Positions 44,484 to 46,196 of a stretch of 46,196 bases of DNA are shown in pieces. Within the stretch, counting starts at the first letter, position 1. Each line of letters opens with the position of its first letter. The stretch is from SIAJ01 sp036266155 (GTDB lineage: Bacteria; Planctomycetota; Planctomycetia; Gemmatales; Gemmataceae), in contig DATANR010000411.1 of NCBI GenBank assembly GCA_036266155.1, positions 1 through 46,196 of the forward strand. Direction: 5' to 3'. Made by a program: the position numbers and the translations under genes. The notes beneath the pieces were generated by a model. The model saw only the letters and a program-made list of their open reading frames with translations, had not been told where the DNA came from and did no database searches.

Positions 44484-45800
44484 ATGCTCTCCCATTTCGC
44501 AGCCAACTTCCGCGATTGCGAAGGCGTCCATCGCCGCGACCTCATCAAGGTCGGCCTGCTCGGTGGTCTCGGCCTGAGCCTACCGGGCTTTCTCGCCAGT
44601 CGTGCACATGCGAAAGACTCTCGTAAAGAAGTCAGTTGCATCCTCATCTGGACCCAGGGCGGGACTAGCCACCACGACACGTTCGACCCCAAGCCGGAGG
44701 CCCCGCAGGCTGTCCGGGGCGAGTACGGGGTCATTCGGACTGCCGTCCCGGGCGTTCAGTTCGCGGACATCGTGCCGCGCATGGCACGGAGCTTGAACCG
44801 TTATGCCGTGCTCCGCGGTTGGAATCCGAAGAACGGCAGCCACGGACACGCCGACCAGTACGTGATGTCCGGCCGTTCGGTAAACCCGGCCCTCACCTAT
44901 CCGACGTATGGCTCGGTCGTCAGCCACCAGAAGGGCTTCAAGACGCGGATGCCTCCGTTCGTCCAACTTGGCAGCGCCATCGACCGCCGCTTCGGCGGCG
45001 GGACATGCGGATACCTGGGGCAGGAACACAACCCGTTCGAGATCATTGGCAACACGAACGTCGAACAATTTGCCGTTCGCGACATTACTCCGCCGCCGGG
45101 CGTCGATCAGAGCCGCATCGCCCGGCGACGGTCCATGCTTGCGAAGATCGACGGATTGCAACGGCAAGCGGACGCGCAGCCGGCCGCCTACGAGGCCCTC
45201 GATCAGCATCAAAGGGCCGCGCTCAATTTGATCGCAGCGCCGGAAACGAAGTCGGCTTTTGAAATTGGGATGGAGGATGCTCGCCTGCGCGACAATTATG
45301 GCCGCAATCCCTTCGGCCAGTCGTGCTTGTTAGCCCGCCGCCTCATTGAAGCTGGCGTACGGCTCGTGACCGTGACCGACGGCGGATGGGATACGCACGC
45401 GAATCAATTCCCCGCCTTGACGAACAACCTGATTCCGCGCGTCGATCAGGGCCTGCCGGCACTGATCGATGATCTCGACCAGCGGGGCCTGCTCGACACA
45501 ACGCTCGTCGTCTGGCTCACTGACTTTGGCCGGACGCCAAAGGTGAACTCGGCCGGTGGGCGGGATCACTGGGCGTCAGCCGGGTTCGCAATCTGCGCCG
45601 GCGCCGGAGTACCCGGCGGAGCGGTCCTGGGCCGCACCGACGAAGAGGGCGGTCGGGTGACGCACGACGAATACACGTCGGAAGACATCGGCGCGACCAT
45701 TTACACGAAACTGGGTATCCCGCTCGACCTCATCACGCAGACCCCCGATGGCCGGCCAGTCCGGCTGAACGAGGGGCGGCCGATTCGGGAGTGGCTGTAG
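44484..45800 (+). CDS. DUF1501 protein with twin-arginine signal
   Basis: A 438-residue protein. The N-terminus holds a twin-arginine-type signal: HRRDLIKVG, a hydrophobic core GLLGGLGLSLPGFLASRAHA, then the mature protein. Tat export suggests it folds in the cytoplasm before transport. The rest matches DUF1501, a relative of the alkaline phosphatase/sulfatase fold: CILIWTQGGTSHHDTFDPKP near the start, GHADQYVMSGRS, TVTDGGWDTHANQF, and TLVVWLTDFGRTPKVNSAGGRDHW near the end. The His and Asp residues of these motifs are likely metal ligands. DUF1501 proteins usually accompany DUF1549/DUF1553 cytochromes; here the pair is divergent over 262 bases rather than in one operon. No reaction is known for the family. 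Confidence 0.9.
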   Translation: MLSHFAANFRDCEGVHRRDLIKVGLLGGLGLSLPGFLASRAHAKDSRKEVSCILIWTQGGTSHHDTFDPKPEAPQAVRGEYGVIRTAVPGVQFADIVPRMARSLNRYAVLRGWNPKNGSHGHADQYVMSGRSVNPALTYPTYGSVVSHQKGFKTRMPPFVQLGSAIDRRFGGGTCGYLGQEHNPFEIIGNTNVEQFAVRDITPPPGVDQSRIARRRSMLAKIDGLQRQADAQPAAYEALDQHQRAALNLIAAPETKSAFEIGMEDARLRDNYGRNPFGQSCLLARRLIEAGVRLVTVTDGGWDTHANQFPALTNNLIPRVDQGLPALIDDLDQRGLLDTTLVVWLTDFGRTPKVNSAGGRDHWASAGFAICAGAGVPGGAVLGRTDEEGGRVTHDEYTSEDIGATIYTKLGIPLDLITQTPDGRPVRLNEGRPIREWL

Positions 45801-45884
45801 CGCGAGCTTCAATGATTTTAAGCGAAGCTGGAATGCGGGATTTGAAGTGGTCCCATGTTTCCCTGGAAATAGCACTCTTTGACT

Positions 45885-45943
45885 GACGCCGGAGGCGTCG
45901 CAGCCATTAGCCGGGGGTTCGACGCGCAGCGTCGTACCCCCGG
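45885..45943. repeat. Two adjacent GC-rich hairpins
   Basis: GACGCC/GGCGTC at 45885-45899 forms a small hairpin. 45911-45925 pairs with 45929-45943 over 15 bases with one mismatch and a three-base loop (CCGGGGGT...ACCCCCGG). No T-run follows, so this is more like an intergenic palindromic repeat than a simple terminator, though it may end the DUF1501 transcript. Confidence 0.7.
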
Positions 45944-46008
45944 TTACTAGGACCATTTCTTCCACAACCGACCCCGACAGGCAACGCCGTGAAGGATTCT
46001 GACATGCA

Positions 46009-46187
46009 TTTCGCCCCGAAGGGGCTCGGCAGGACAGCCCAGGGCAATGTGGCGTACAACGAGCATGTGCACGCTGAAGGCGTGCGGCCGCTCGGCCGCA
46101 TCCTTTCAGGATGCTCAGCGAGTTAATTCGATCCCGATTCCCAGGGCGTTGCCCTGGGCTATCCTGCCCGGCCCCTTCGGGGCAAAA
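46009..46187. repeat. Large inverted repeat at the right edge
   Basis: Arms 46009-46047 and 46149-46187 (39 bases each) pair with only about four mismatches. Each contains its own small palindromes (CCCCGAAGGGG, GCCCAGGGC). The interior of about 100 bases holds further short hairpins such as GCGGCCGCTCGGCCGC and no gene. Together with the adjacent hairpins it makes 45801-46196 a non-coding repeat region. Confidence 0.8.
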
Positions 46188-46196
46188 CCGGGTAAA

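Noticed and set aside
45885..46187. A CRISPR array in the repeat-rich right edge
   Set aside because: The repeats are inverted and of different lengths, with no regular direct repeat and spacer pattern. No cas gene is in the window.

Overview
The window reads as chromosomal DNA of a planctomycete, most likely a member of the Gemmataceae or a close relative. This is inferred from gene families rather than from any marker gene. The families are DUF1501, DUF1549/DUF1553 with an unusual haem motif, DUF1552, pre-peptidase (PPC) proteins, Calx-beta and cadherin-like surface proteins, ECF sigma factors next to giant Ser/Thr kinases with TPR tails, and an N-terminal export motif of the R-x-E-x-L-E-x-R type. 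The DNA is GC-rich, coding is dense on both strands, and the gaps carry palindromic repeats. I saw no rRNA, tRNA, CRISPR array, intact transposase or phage gene.

Layout. (1) 1-5000 is a minus-strand group: a GT39-type glycosyltransferase, an LRR protein, a DUF2760 protein, a ClpS adaptor and a TIM-barrel sugar isomerase. It faces a truncated small membrane protein at the left edge. (2) 5150-14472, plus strand: a ROK sugar kinase, a 2130-residue exported protein of unknown function, and an exported PHP-domain hydrolase. (3) 14501-19375, minus strand: a ceramidase-like lipoprotein, a PQQ-type beta-propeller, and a 600-codon frame joining an exported repeat protein to a complete ECF sigma factor. 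(4) 19639-26279: a secreted protein carrying both an M14 carboxypeptidase and an S9 prolyl oligopeptidase, convergent with an esterase-kelch-FN3 protein. (5) 26330-38660, a rearranged block: a 5'-truncated Calx-beta protein, a 5'-truncated ECF sigma gene, a TPR Ser/Thr kinase, an esterase, a Pls/PosA-type single-module NRPS, and an isolated fragment that looks like the missing start of an ECF sigma gene. (6) 38543-45800: a degraded cytochrome/DUF1552 chimera, a PPC protein and a DUF1549/DUF1553 cytochrome protein in one minus-strand operon, with a DUF1501 protein divergent from it. (7) 45801-46196 is repeat-rich non-coding DNA.

The main observation is that the two ends of 28042-38577 carry complementary halves of one ECF sigma factor. 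The first 19 codons lie at the right end and about 168 codons at the left end, both on the plus strand. Joined, they give a normal sigma gene of about 186 residues, divergent from the NRPS and directly upstream of the kinase. The 10.5-kb block therefore looks circularly permuted, flanked on both sides by truncated genes. This could be a real circularisation and insertion event, a multi-step rearrangement or an assembly chimera; sequence alone does not decide. Other points of note are the surface-protein/sigma-factor fusion, the M14-S9 double peptidase, an NRPS adenylation pocket resembling those for basic amino acids, and a hairpin repeat present in two copies 28 kb apart.
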